The notes: generated by a model from the letters alone, not told the origin. DNA of 7,718 nt from Negativicutes bacterium (GCA_009930275.1 RZYP01000094.1:1-7718), one strand, 5' to 3'. Shown: positions 1 to 6,365, numbered from the stretch's first letter. Translations and numbers: made by a program.

Positions 1-3
1 TTT

Positions 4-71
4 TGCCCAGACGGTCGGCTTAATACCGGTCATACTCCATGTGGTTATCCACTTCCGTCAGTTATATGACC
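4..71 (-). ncRNA. ZTP (pfl) riboswitch aptamer, leader of an off-window gene
   Basis: This RNA senses ZTP/ZMP (AICAR phosphates), which accumulate when 10-formyl-tetrahydrofolate is short, and normally turns on purine or one-carbon genes. Read on the minus strand, P1 is GGTCATA (71-65) pairing with TATGACC (34-28). P2 is GTGG-ATAA-CCAC (52-41). The joining strand holds CTGACGGAA, and the 3' domain reads GCCGACCGTCTGGGCA (19-4). The GACGG (59-55) and CCGTC (14-10) segments can form the family's pseudoknot; in the usual consensus these are GGCGG and CCGCC, so one pair has changed compensatorily. P3 is GCC (19-17) with GGC (7-5). The CTGGGCA end is the family hallmark. The expression platform and the controlled gene lie beyond position 1; typical targets are purH, fhs, folD or glyA, but which one cannot be seen here. 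The call rests on recognising the consensus and pairing by eye. Confidence 0.9.
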
Positions 72-76
72 CCTAT

Positions 77-112
77 GGGTTTGATTATACCTTGCGCCCA
101 TTTCTTTGTCAA
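77..112 (-). promoter_or_regulatory. Consensus sigma-A promoter for the ZTP-riboswitch transcript
   Basis: On the minus strand a perfect -35 box TTGACA (112-107) is separated by 17 bases from a perfect -10 box TATAAT (89-84). The predicted start site, seven bases below the -10 box, is about 77-76, roughly five bases before the P1 helix of the riboswitch. The RNA would therefore begin almost directly with the aptamer. A full-consensus promoter is expected to be strong, which suits a gene controlled mainly after initiation. It also shows that the gene beyond position 1 is a separate transcription unit from the PBP gene upstream. Confidence 0.9.
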
Positions 113-127
113 CGCAAAGAAATGAGC
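96..127. promoter_or_regulatory. Palindrome spanning the -35 box (operator or hairpin)
   Basis: An inverted repeat with arms ATTTCTTTG and CAAAGAAAT (100-108 and 115-123) and a six-base centre can be extended outward: 99 pairs with 124, 97 with 126 and 96 with 127, the single interruption (98/125) being a G-U wobble in minus-strand RNA. The -35 box (107-112) lies in its centre. As DNA it could be an operator whose occupation blocks the promoter. As RNA from read-through of the upstream PBP gene it would be a 13-pair hairpin, but no U-tract follows, so it is not a standard terminator. It does not resemble the PurR box I know. The role is inferred; the symmetry is seen. Confidence 0.55.
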
Positions 128-136
128 TTCATTTAC

Positions 137-284
137 TAGAGGAACTTTTTATCCCTTGCCTCTCTCAGCACACTAAAGACAAGGGTTAAAGAAGTGACGG
201 GCTTGCTGCACACATCAGCGACCGACTGCTTGCAGTCGAATCGTCACGTGTGGAAGCAGCCAGAGGAACTCTTTAACCCTTGCC
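137..284. repeat. Intergenic cluster of direct and inverted repeats, REP-like
   Basis: Two 24-base direct copies, 137-160 and 261-284, read AGAGGAACT-(C/T)-TTTA-(A/T)-CCCTTGCC in their core and differ at three positions. A third partial copy lies inverted between them: CAAGGGTTAAAGA at 180-192 is the exact reverse complement of 270-282. Inside these arms, GCTGCACAC (205-213) can pair imperfectly with GTGTGGAAGCAGC (248-260), and CGACTGCTTGCAGTCG (223-238) is a tight hairpin. The segment 180-282 is therefore one large imperfect dyad. It lies between the PBP stop codon and the next promoter, where REP/BIME-like or MITE-like elements often sit. I see no ORF or transposase. An alternative role is a transcription stop: on the plus strand the 3' arm is followed by TTTTT (285-289), but there is no plus-strand gene here. 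Confidence 0.6.
223..238. repeat. Short perfect hairpin at the centre of the repeat cluster
   Basis: CGACTG (223-228) and CAGTCG (233-238) are exact reverse complements around a four-base loop. With flanking bases and one bulge the helix can be lengthened. It forms the tip of the larger dyad 180-282. GTGACG (194-199) and CGTCAC (242-247) give a second possible pairing that excludes the 209-213/248-252 pairing, so alternative folds exist. Confidence 0.5.
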
Positions 285-315
285 TTTTTGAATGTTCTAA
301 CCAAGACCGTTTTTC

Positions 316-2331
316 CTATTCAAACCAGACTTCCACTAGGGTTCCCTGACCAAGAATTGTTCCCGGCGGCAGCGACTGCTTTTTAGCTGTGCCACTGCCG
401 TGAGGTATAAGCACCAGCCTTCCCTGCTGGATCAGTTCCGCAACCTGTCTGATATTAAGTCCGGCAAAATTAGGAATTTTGGCCTTGCCATCAGGCATAA
501 TCTGCATCTGCGGCATTTGGTCAAGCTGCTTATAGTTTTCCGGCCTTTTCAAAGTATCAAGTGACGGCAAACCTATGGTAGTACTTGGCTGTATGCCCTG
601 CGCAACAAGTATTTGCTGCAAGGTATCCCTGAAAACCGGAGCTGATACCTGGGAACCGTAAAAAGCTCCCTGTGGCGAGTCTAGCATAATGAGCATAGCA
701 TACTGCGGAGAATCACTGGGGACAAAACCCACAAATGAAGCAATATAAACACCGGCAGCATAGCCGCCGTTCTCACTGAGCTTTTCCGCCGTGCCTGTTT
801 TCCCGGCTATTTTGTATCCCTGGATTCTCGCCGTTTTACCGCCGCCATCTGAAACAACCTGTTCCATCATGGAGCGCATTTGTTCGGCAACTTCTTCCGT
901 GATAACCCGCCTAACAACTTGTTTCTTCCCTTCCATCAAAACCTTGCCGTCTTGCGACACAACCTTTTGCACTATGTACGGTTTGACCAGTTCGCCGCCG
1001 TTAGCAATGGCACAGATAGCACGAAGCATTTGCAACGGCGACACCGCCACTCCCTGCCCAATGGACATAGTCGCTATATCCGGCAAACGCATCTCTTCGG
1101 GGTCATAAAGTATTCCATCCTCTTCACCCGGCAACTCAATGCCGGTTGCTTTGCCGAACCCAAATTTCTTAGTATAATCCGTCAGTTTCTGCCCTCCCAG
1201 CCTCATGCCGAGATCAGCCATCCCTGTATTAACGGAAAATTTAATAACGTCGGTAAATGTAATCGCTCCCAGAGAACCGCCATCCCAGTTTCTTATCGTG
1301 CGGTCGGCCACATTGAAGGCTCCCCCATCATAGAAGGGTGTATTGGGGCTGACCAGATTTTCACTCAAACCCGCGCAGCCAACAATTGGTTTAAAAACAG
1401 AACCTGGTTCGTAGATTATGGAAATAGCTCTATTTTTCAGAGCATCCATCGGATATTCGCTGAACTTGTTCGGATCGTAAGTTGGCCGGCTGGCCATGCC
1501 GAGTATCTCGCCAGTATTCGGATCCATCAGAATTACTGCTGCGCTTTTGGCATGGGTTTTAGCAATGGCGTCATCAAGGCCTTTTTCCAGAACATACTGC
1601 ATCTTATTGTCAATCGTCAGGTAAACAGTTGCCATTTCCGGTGGCGTAGCACTGTTAAACCCGCTTTCCGCAATCGGTCGGCCAAGAGCGTCCAAAATCT
1701 CACTTTTGCGGTTCTCCGCACCTTTGATAAGCGAGTCCAGAGCCCATTCTATACCACTCAGCCCGTTGTCATCTATGCCTACAAAGCCAAGTACATGCGC
1801 TGCCATCGTATTCTTCGTGTAATAACGTTTACTTTCCTGTAGAAAATGCAGCCCGGAAAATTTATTCTCTTTGATTATTTGCCTAACAGCATCAGCCTCG
1901 TCCGGCTCCATAGCCCTTTTGATCCATAAGAAACGTCCCTCGCTGCTGAAATCAGCAAAAAGGTCATCCGCCTTCATCTTCAGCACGGGTGCCAATAAAT
2001 CGGCTGCCAGTCGACGCGGGTCACGCTTTGGCTTCTCTCCCCGTGCCCAAAGTTCCGGGTTATCATCCATCTGCTGCGGGTCAACATACAAAGACTTGCT
2101 CATAATACTGACAGCCAGCTCTTCACCGTGGCGGTCAAGAATACTCCCGCGCGGCGAATAGACCTTCTCTTCACCGGTTGTTTGCCGAACTGAACGTCTT
2201 GCCAGCTCATTGCCGGTAATTATCTGCAGCCAGAACAAACGCAGGACAACAAGAGCAAAGGCCAATAAAATCAAAAAACCGATCACTCCGGTACGTTTCT
2301 TCCCGGAATGCAGGCTGAACTTTCTTCTCAA
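316..2331 (-). CDS. Class B penicillin-binding protein with PASTA domain (FtsI/SpoVD-like)
   Basis: This is a membrane-anchored D,D-transpeptidase that cross-links peptidoglycan outside the membrane, normally with an FtsW-type SEDS glycosyltransferase. Numbered from the GTG at 2340 (674 residues), it has a basic N-terminus, one membrane segment (about 18-40), a PBP dimerisation domain (about 60-220, with SPRGSILDRHG), and a transpeptidase domain with SVFK (Ser314 nucleophile), SVN (369-371) and KTGT (514-517). A single PASTA domain follows (about 619-674). All catalytic motifs are intact. The GTG at 2340 abuts AAGGGG (2346-2341) with no spacing, whereas the in-frame TTG at 2331 lies nine bases away and overlaps the ftsW stop codon as TTGA, so I prefer the TTG start (671 residues). 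Architecture fits SpoVD or PASTA-type FtsI; the sequence alone does not decide between division and sporulation. It is the last gene of the trmB-ftsW operon. Confidence 0.93.
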   Translation of the reverse strand: MRRKFSLHSGKKRTGVIGFLILLAFALVVLRLFWLQIITGNELARRSVRQTTGEEKVYSPRGSILDRHGEELAVSIMSKSLYVDPQQMDDNPELWARGEKPKRDPRRLAADLLAPVLKMKADDLFADFSSEGRFLWIKRAMEPDEADAVRQIIKENKFSGLHFLQESKRYYTKNTMAAHVLGFVGIDDNGLSGIEWALDSLIKGAENRKSEILDALGRPIAESGFNSATPPEMATVYLTIDNKMQYVLEKGLDDAIAKTHAKSAAVILMDPNTGEILGMASRPTYDPNKFSEYPMDALKNRAISIIYEPGSVFKPIVGCAGLSENLVSPNTPFYDGGAFNVADRTIRNWDGGSLGAITFTDVIKFSVNTGMADLGMRLGGQKLTDYTKKFGFGKATGIELPGEEDGILYDPEEMRLPDIATMSIGQGVAVSPLQMLRAICAIANGGELVKPYIVQKVVSQDGKVLMEGKKQVVRRVITEEVAEQMRSMMEQVVSDGGGKTARIQGYKIAGKTGTAEKLSENGGYAAGVYIASFVGFVPSDSPQYAMLIMLDSPQGAFYGSQVSAPVFRDTLQQILVAQGIQPSTTIGLPSLDTLKRPENYKQLDQMPQMQIMPDGKAKIPNFAGLNIRQVAELIQQGRLVLIPHGSGTAKKQSLPPGTILGQGTLVEVWFE

Positions 2332-3536
2332 CGCAGCCACCCCCTTGGTTGAGAGCGCTTGCTCGCAAGATTTTGCTTGCGTTGCTCGAAGGCCGCCGCC
2401 ACTTCCTCTTTGGCCGCATCCTGCTTGACTTCATCACGATAAACCGCAATAACGAGCCCGATAGCAATCAAATTAGCAATCAAAGCTGTACCGCCGTAGC
2501 TTATAAAAGAAAGCGGCACGCCGATAACGGGCAGAATACCGCACACCATGGCCATGTTGGCAACAGCTTGACCTACAACCAGGAAATTAACACCGGTAAC
2601 CAACAAAAAACCTCGTTCATCCCTCGTATTCAGAGCTATTTGATGAATAGCTGCTGCCAACATCAGGAAAATAATAATCAAAAGGGTCGCCCCAATAAAG
2701 CCCCACTCCTGACAAAAAATAGCAAAAGCAAAATCCGTGTGTGCTTCCGGCAGATAAAAAAACTTGCCCGTTCCCAGTCCGAAAGAAGTCCCTACAAGGC
2801 CACCGCTGCCAATTGACATCAGCGACTGCACAACCTGGTAACCTGTATTGCCGGCATCCTGCCAGGGGTCAAGCCAAATTTTGACCCTCGCCAAGCGATA
2901 GGGAGCATGAATAACAAGAAACACCGCAACAAGCAACGCAAGCCCAAGCAGGCAAACAAGCTGCCTTTTCGGCAACCCGGCAATTATATAAAGACCTATC
3001 ATGAGAGCAAAAATAATTGCCGCCGTTCCCATATCAGGCTGTAAAAAGACCAATAAGGCGAAAACACCTGCCTGAAAAAAAGCTATGTTCGCAGGGTTTT
3101 CTAACAGTGAAACTGCCTTGCCTTTGCGCAGGTACTCCCCAAGAGACCCCGCACCCAAAATTATTATCGACAGCTTGACGAACTCAGAGGGCTGGAAGCT
3201 TTGGCCGCCTATATACAGCCAGCGTTGTGCACCCTTGGTTGTTACACCGAAGGCATCAACGCAGACTAATACAATAAGGAAGAGGGCATACCAAACATGG
3301 CGAAGCCGCAGCCATAATCTATAATCAAAATACCAACCAACAATTCCCATCGCCACTAGGCCAACCGCCGCCGCCTTGGCATATGAATATAAATAATAAT
3401 AGCCATTGTCAAACATATCTCTGGCTTCAACAAAACTCGCACTAAAGACATTGATACAGCCAAGCGTCATTAGCAAAAAAGTTAAGACCAAAACGGCATC
3501 CTTTGGATTTTCCCAGATCAAAAAACGCTTGCGCAT
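2328..3536 (-). CDS. FtsW/RodA/SpoVE-family SEDS peptidoglycan glycosyltransferase
   Basis: SEDS proteins polymerise lipid II into glycan strands in partnership with a class B PBP. This 402-residue protein has about ten membrane segments and the family motifs: GAQRWLYIGGQSFQPSEF (102-119), QPDMGTA (166-172), YLPEAHTDFAF (261-271) and a C-terminal SYGGT (346-350). Asp268 in HTDF corresponds to the catalytic aspartate of E. coli FtsW (Asp297). The adjacent, overlapping class B PBP gene makes FtsW/SpoVE more likely than RodA, but I leave the symbol open. GGGGTGA sits about four bases before the ATG at 3536. It starts 19 bases after trmB and overlaps the next gene. Small oddities: GVPLSF where most family members have GVPLPF, and GGTA in place of GGSS. 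A charged cytoplasmic tail follows residue 367. Confidence 0.93.
   Translation of the reverse strand: MRKRFLIWENPKDAVLVLTFLLMTLGCINVFSASFVEARDMFDNGYYYLYSYAKAAAVGLVAMGIVGWYFDYRLWLRLRHVWYALFLIVLVCVDAFGVTTKGAQRWLYIGGQSFQPSEFVKLSIIILGAGSLGEYLRKGKAVSLLENPANIAFFQAGVFALLVFLQPDMGTAAIIFALMIGLYIIAGLPKRQLVCLLGLALLVAVFLVIHAPYRLARVKIWLDPWQDAGNTGYQVVQSLMSIGSGGLVGTSFGLGTGKFFYLPEAHTDFAFAIFCQEWGFIGATLLIIIFLMLAAAIHQIALNTRDERGFLLVTGVNFLVVGQAVANMAMVCGILPVIGVPLSFISYGGTALIANLIAIGLVIAVYRDEVKQDAAKEEVAAAFEQRKQNLASKRSQPRGWLR
2341..2346 (-). promoter_or_regulatory. Shine-Dalgarno site deciding the PBP start
   Basis: AAGGGG lies inside the 3' end of the ftsW-like gene. It is nine bases upstream of TTG 2331 and has zero spacing to GTG 2340, which favours the TTG. 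The TTG shares two bases with the ftsW stop TGA (2330-2328), the layout expected for translational coupling. Confidence 0.55.
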
Positions 3537-3555
3537 ACGCTCACCCCATGATTTT

Positions 3556-4194
3556 TTAGAAAACTACCTCGCAGAAACAAATCGGATTGCCCAACGCGCT
3601 GAATTTACGTTCGTACTCCGTCATAACCGGGTTATCATACTCCGAATGGTGCAAATCATAACTTAAAGCGATTATTTCGAGTCCAAAAGCCCTGAATTCT
3701 TCCAAAGAGAAATCGAAAAGAGCCCTGTTATCTGTTTTAAAGCGCAAATGTCCGCCTTTTCCCAAAAGCTTCTTGTATAACGCCAAAAAATCTCTATGTG
3801 TTAAGCGTCGGCGGGCATGACGAGCCTTGGGCCACGGGTCGCTGAAATTAAGATATAATTCTTTAATTTCGCCGGCCTCAAACCAGTCTTCCAGATATGC
3901 GGCATTGCCACAAATAATTTTGACGTTATCTCTGCCCGCGTCCTTGGCCTTCTTAGCCGGGTAATAAGCAATGTCCCTCTGCGTTTCTACGCCTATATAG
4001 GCTTTATCAGGATTCAGCTCTGCCAGGCCATTAATAAAAGCTCCTTTGCCGCAGCCTATTTCCAAGGCCAAAGCCTTATTGGGAAACATTTCCTGCCAAT
4101 GTCCCTTATGCTCTTCAATCTTATCAAGAAAGACATATTCATCCTGCAATTCCGTTATAGCGTCCGTTATCCACGCTTTTTTCCTGAGTCTCAT
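3556..4194 (-). CDS. trmB: tRNA (guanine-N7-)-methyltransferase TrmB
   Basis: TrmB uses S-adenosylmethionine to make m7G46 in the variable loop of many tRNAs in the cytoplasm. The Rossmann-fold SAM motif is LEIGCGKGAF (GCGKG at about 47-51 from the chosen start). The TrmB signature NFSDPWPKARHARRRL (about 116-131) and the C-terminal VMTEYERKF segment are both present, and the length of 212 residues is normal. An ATG at 4215 would add seven residues, but AAAGGTGG stands six bases before the ATG at 4194, and TrmB proteins characteristically begin MRLRKK, so I use 4194. It is the first gene of a tight operon with the SEDS and PBP genes, a pairing with no obvious functional logic. The last residues (CFCEVVF) differ slightly from the common IYRVE ending. 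Confidence 0.95.
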   Translation of the reverse strand: MRLRKKAWITDAITELQDEYVFLDKIEEHKGHWQEMFPNKALALEIGCGKGAFINGLAELNPDKAYIGVETQRDIAYYPAKKAKDAGRDNVKIICGNAAYLEDWFEAGEIKELYLNFSDPWPKARHARRRLTHRDFLALYKKLLGKGGHLRFKTDNRALFDFSLEEFRAFGLEIIALSYDLHHSEYDNPVMTEYERKFSALGNPICFCEVVF

Positions 4195-4200
4195 TACAAA

Positions 4201-4208
4201 CCACCTTT
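4201..4208 (-). promoter_or_regulatory. Strong ribosome binding site fixing the trmB start
   Basis: AAAGGTGG lies six bases upstream of ATG 4194. It falls inside the reading frame if the upstream ATG at 4215 is used, which shows that the shorter start is the natural one. Confidence 0.75.
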
Positions 4209-4234
4209 TACTCATTCTCTACTTTCTGTCCGTC

Positions 4235-4247
4235 TTGCCTCAGGCAA
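4235..4247. repeat. Small inverted repeat in the trmB leader
   Basis: TTGCC and GGCAA face each other around a three-base loop, between the predicted -10 box and the trmB start, so it would lie in the mRNA leader. On the minus strand the T-run precedes the stem rather than following it, so it is not a terminator for that strand. On the plus strand it is followed by As. Its role is unknown. Confidence 0.3.
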
Positions 4248-4267
4248 AAAGTTCTCGTTATCACATT

Positions 4268-4273
4268 ATTATA
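4268..4273 (-). promoter_or_regulatory. Likely -10 box of the trmB-ftsW-PBP operon promoter
   Basis: A perfect TATAAT (minus strand, 4273-4268) lies about 70 bases upstream of the trmB start in an AT-rich stretch and downstream of the regulator's terminator. The region 17 bases upstream is T-rich but has no good -35 match; TTGTGA is further away, at about 24 bases. This is the most plausible promoter for the operon, but it rests on one hexamer. Confidence 0.4.
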
Positions 4274-4369
4274 TAACAAATACTTCTAAAAAAGAATTCA
4301 CAACAGCTCGTTTCCTTGCAGTTTTTCCTTAAATGCTTTTGCGGCTGCAACAAATCTGACGAAGGCTGC

Positions 4370-4391
4370 GTGCAGTAAAAAATTGCTGCAC
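4370..4391. repeat. Six-pair hairpin with A/T-rich loop between terminator and promoter
   Basis: GTGCAG (4370-4375) and CTGCAC (4386-4391) are exact reverse complements around a ten-base loop rich in A (plus strand). It lies just below the main terminator of the regulator gene. No U-run follows the stem, so it is not an obvious second terminator. Apart from this hairpin and the signals listed, the gap 4195-4478 holds no gene I can support. Confidence 0.35.
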
Positions 4392-4396
4392 CATAG

Positions 4397-4436
4397 AAAA
4401 GAGGCACAGCCGACCTATTAAGTCTGCTGTACCTCA
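4397..4436 (-). terminator. Rho-independent terminator of the regulator gene
   Basis: On the minus strand GAGGTACAGC (4435-4426) pairs with GCTGTGCCTC (4410-4401) over ten positions with one wobble. GAC/GTC pairs extend the stem further toward a loop of about seven bases, and TTTT follows (4400-4397). It starts about 44 bases after the regulator stop codon. It separates the regulator from the trmB operon. Confidence 0.85.
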
Positions 4437-4478
4437 CTTTTGAATGATTTGGCAATACTTTAATGCAATTACCTGCTA

Positions 4479-6365
4479 TTATTCTTCGTCCGTCTTGGGC
4501 GCAAGTTCATATTTCTTCAGATAACGATATAAGGTTACACGACTGACATCAAGCATGCCAGCCAGTTTGCTTATATTGCCGCCGGCTGATTTCCAAGCTG
4601 CAATAAAGGCATCTTTGTCATATTTCCAGGATTTTTCCAAAGTCCGGTCGCCAGGAAGCTTAATATTATCGGCCTCAATAATGCTGCCCGGGGTATGGAA
4701 GAAAGCTTGTTCAATAACGCCTTGCAGTTGCTTGATATTTCCTGACCAGCTGCAGCTGGTCAGAAGCTGCAGCGCTCTTGCCGACAGACGTTTGGGTGGA
4801 AGGCTGTGCTGCGCTGACATTTCCGCTAGGATATGTGACGCAATAACCTCAATATCCTTAACTCTTTCGCGCAGCGGCGGAACGCGGATAACCGTGTTGA
4901 GCACCAAGTCATACAGCTCTCTGGAGAATAGCCCTTTGTCGGCCAATCTTTTCAAATTGGAATCACAAGCCGCAATTACGCGGATGTTAAGTTTCTTTCT
5001 TATACCGGTTTCTTTATTAACAATTCCGTTCTTCAAGGCATCAGCGAGTTTGTCGCCCATTTCAACCGGCAATTTCTCTACCTCGTCCAAGAAAAGCGTA
5101 CCGCCCAATGAAAGTTCCAGTTTGCCGGCCGTAGGCTGGTTGTCGCTATCCGTAGAGCCAAAGAAATCCGCTTCCAAGTCCGCAAGCGGACCATTATAAC
5201 ATTTGACTACGATCAGCGGTGCCGCAGCACGCGGACTGGCCTGATGAATGCCGTGCGCCAGTCTTTGCTTGCCGGTACCAGGTTCGCCTTGGATCAGGAT
5301 ATTGTTATCACTGCGGGCAATACGTGACGCTTTATGCTGCAAAGCCAAAAACTCGCTGGTTTCGCCGACCATGCTGTACAAGCTGTAGCGGGAACTATAA
5401 CCTGTGGCATGTGCAATTGTTGTTTTCAAATCTTCTATTGACATGGTCAGCACTAAAGCACTTTCAACATCGCTGCCTGATTTAACCGGCAGTACCGTCG
5501 TAATGTCCTCGTAAGTGCGGTCCTGGGTTATCCATGTAATTTCCCTGCGATGCGTAGGAGAACCTTTTAAGGCCTTTTTGATAGGGATATGCTCATAATT
5601 AAGGAACACATCTTCCATTTTTTCCTTGCCTTCCAAACGGCCTGTCGCATTGTTATTACAATATTTTATTTTTTCATCCTTGCCCACCCAATAGACGGAT
5701 ACGGGCAATTCGTTCATGGTAAGCTGATAAATATTCCAGTACTCCAGCAAAGACAGATATTGTTCAATGGAATATTTCATCGTCAATAGCAGGGATAACA
5801 GCATATCATAGGGTAAATCGCTTTGGTCGAGGGAGAAAAAGGAAATAATGTAGCGGATCTTGCCATTAACAAAAACCGGCGCGCTGCAAGCATCTCCTGA
5901 ATGGCTGTCCTTAATCCACATTTCCGGTCCGAACATTAAAAACGGTACCTTATGCTCTCTTGCGACGCTGATACTTGAAGTACCCACGTCTTCTTCCAAG
6001 ACACGCATCCCTTGAATATCTTCAATAACTCTTTGAAAAAATGGCAGGGCATAATTCTTGATTACGTAACCTTCCTCATCAATCAAAAGCATGCTCAGAT
6101 TGTGGACATTGAAATGCTGCTTGTTCTGCTCATACAAACCGTCTACATATCTTACGATAAATTCATGCGCTTTTTGGTGCTCAACAATTTCTTCTTTGCT
6201 CAGCTTATTAAGCTTTGGCATTGTTTCATGGGGTAAATTTATGGCAGCACAACGTTGCCATGATTCAGCCACCCATGGATGAACATTAGGGTCAACAATG
6301 CCTTCCTCCATGAATTTCTTGTAGTATGACGCAAGCTTTTCTTTATTTCTTCTCTCACGAATCAT
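4479..6365 (-). CDS. AcoR/DhaR-type regulator (GAF-PAS-AAA+-Fis HTH) with degenerate AAA+ domain
   Basis: This 628-residue cytoplasmic DNA-binding regulator has the layout of the acetoin/dihydroxyacetone regulator group. An N-terminal SWQRC segment (35-39) and a GAF-like sensor (about 80-180, GTSSISVAREHKVPF) come first, then a PAS-like region (about 215-310). Next are an AAA+ domain (about 330-560) and a Fis-type HTH (about 586-618, GGNISKLAGMLDVSRVTLYR). Walker A (GEPGTGK, 360-366) and Walker B (GGTLFLDE, 421-428) are present. The sigma-54 contact motif GAFTGA is absent: DFFG leads through a loop four residues shorter (STDSDNQPTA) to GKLE. The two arginine fingers (PspF R162, R168) align with Ser481 and Leu487, and sensor II Arg with Lys545. 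It probably acts at sigma-A promoters or as a repressor, as TyrR and DhaR do. GAGGAGGG precedes the ATG by nine bases. The effector and targets are unknown. Confidence 0.88.
   Translation of the reverse strand: MIRERRNKEKLASYYKKFMEEGIVDPNVHPWVAESWQRCAAINLPHETMPKLNKLSKEEIVEHQKAHEFIVRYVDGLYEQNKQHFNVHNLSMLLIDEEGYVIKNYALPFFQRVIEDIQGMRVLEEDVGTSSISVAREHKVPFLMFGPEMWIKDSHSGDACSAPVFVNGKIRYIISFFSLDQSDLPYDMLLSLLLTMKYSIEQYLSLLEYWNIYQLTMNELPVSVYWVGKDEKIKYCNNNATGRLEGKEKMEDVFLNYEHIPIKKALKGSPTHRREITWITQDRTYEDITTVLPVKSGSDVESALVLTMSIEDLKTTIAHATGYSSRYSLYSMVGETSEFLALQHKASRIARSDNNILIQGEPGTGKQRLAHGIHQASPRAAAPLIVVKCYNGPLADLEADFFGSTDSDNQPTAGKLELSLGGTLFLDEVEKLPVEMGDKLADALKNGIVNKETGIRKKLNIRVIAACDSNLKRLADKGLFSRELYDLVLNTVIRVPPLRERVKDIEVIASHILAEMSAQHSLPPKRLSARALQLLTSCSWSGNIKQLQGVIEQAFFHTPGSIIEADNIKLPGDRTLEKSWKYDKDAFIAAWKSAGGNISKLAGMLDVSRVTLYRYLKKYELAPKTDEE
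4742..4763. repeat. Perfect 22-base palindrome inside the regulator gene
   Basis: CTGACCAGCTG is followed at once by its exact reverse complement, giving an uninterrupted 11+11 dyad. It encodes the region around residues 534-541, just before the sensor II motif SGNIKQL. A further GCTGCAGC occurs three bases later. It could be an internal operator, an mRNA hairpin, or a chance product of codon choice. Confidence 0.6.

Noticed and set aside
45..53. DnaA-box-like TTATCCACT
   Set aside because: One single imperfect copy, and it is fully explained as part of the P2 hairpin of the ZTP riboswitch.
180..289. Large dyad followed by TTTTT as a plus-strand terminator
   Set aside because: No plus-strand gene exists to terminate, and the dyad is better explained as part of the repeat cluster; kept only as an alternative.
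880..1842. 320-residue open frame on the plus strand
   Set aside because: It lies wholly opposite the PBP gene, which has intact catalytic motifs. The plus-strand translation shows no recognisable domain and is a shadow frame.
4261..4455. 64-residue minus-strand frame in the gap before trmB
   Set aside because: It runs through the regulator's terminator and the likely trmB promoter, has no convincing ribosome binding site, and its sequence resembles nothing I know.
4448..4466. Possible sigma-54 promoter (TGGCA and TGC elements) on the plus strand
   Set aside because: The distance between GG and GC is 12 bases instead of the required 10, it faces into the regulator gene from its 3' side, and the regulator itself lacks GAFTGA.
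4555..5199. 214-residue open frame on the plus strand
   Set aside because: It is antisense to the conserved AAA+ and HTH region of the regulator and is low-complexity Ser/Leu-rich, typical of a shadow frame.
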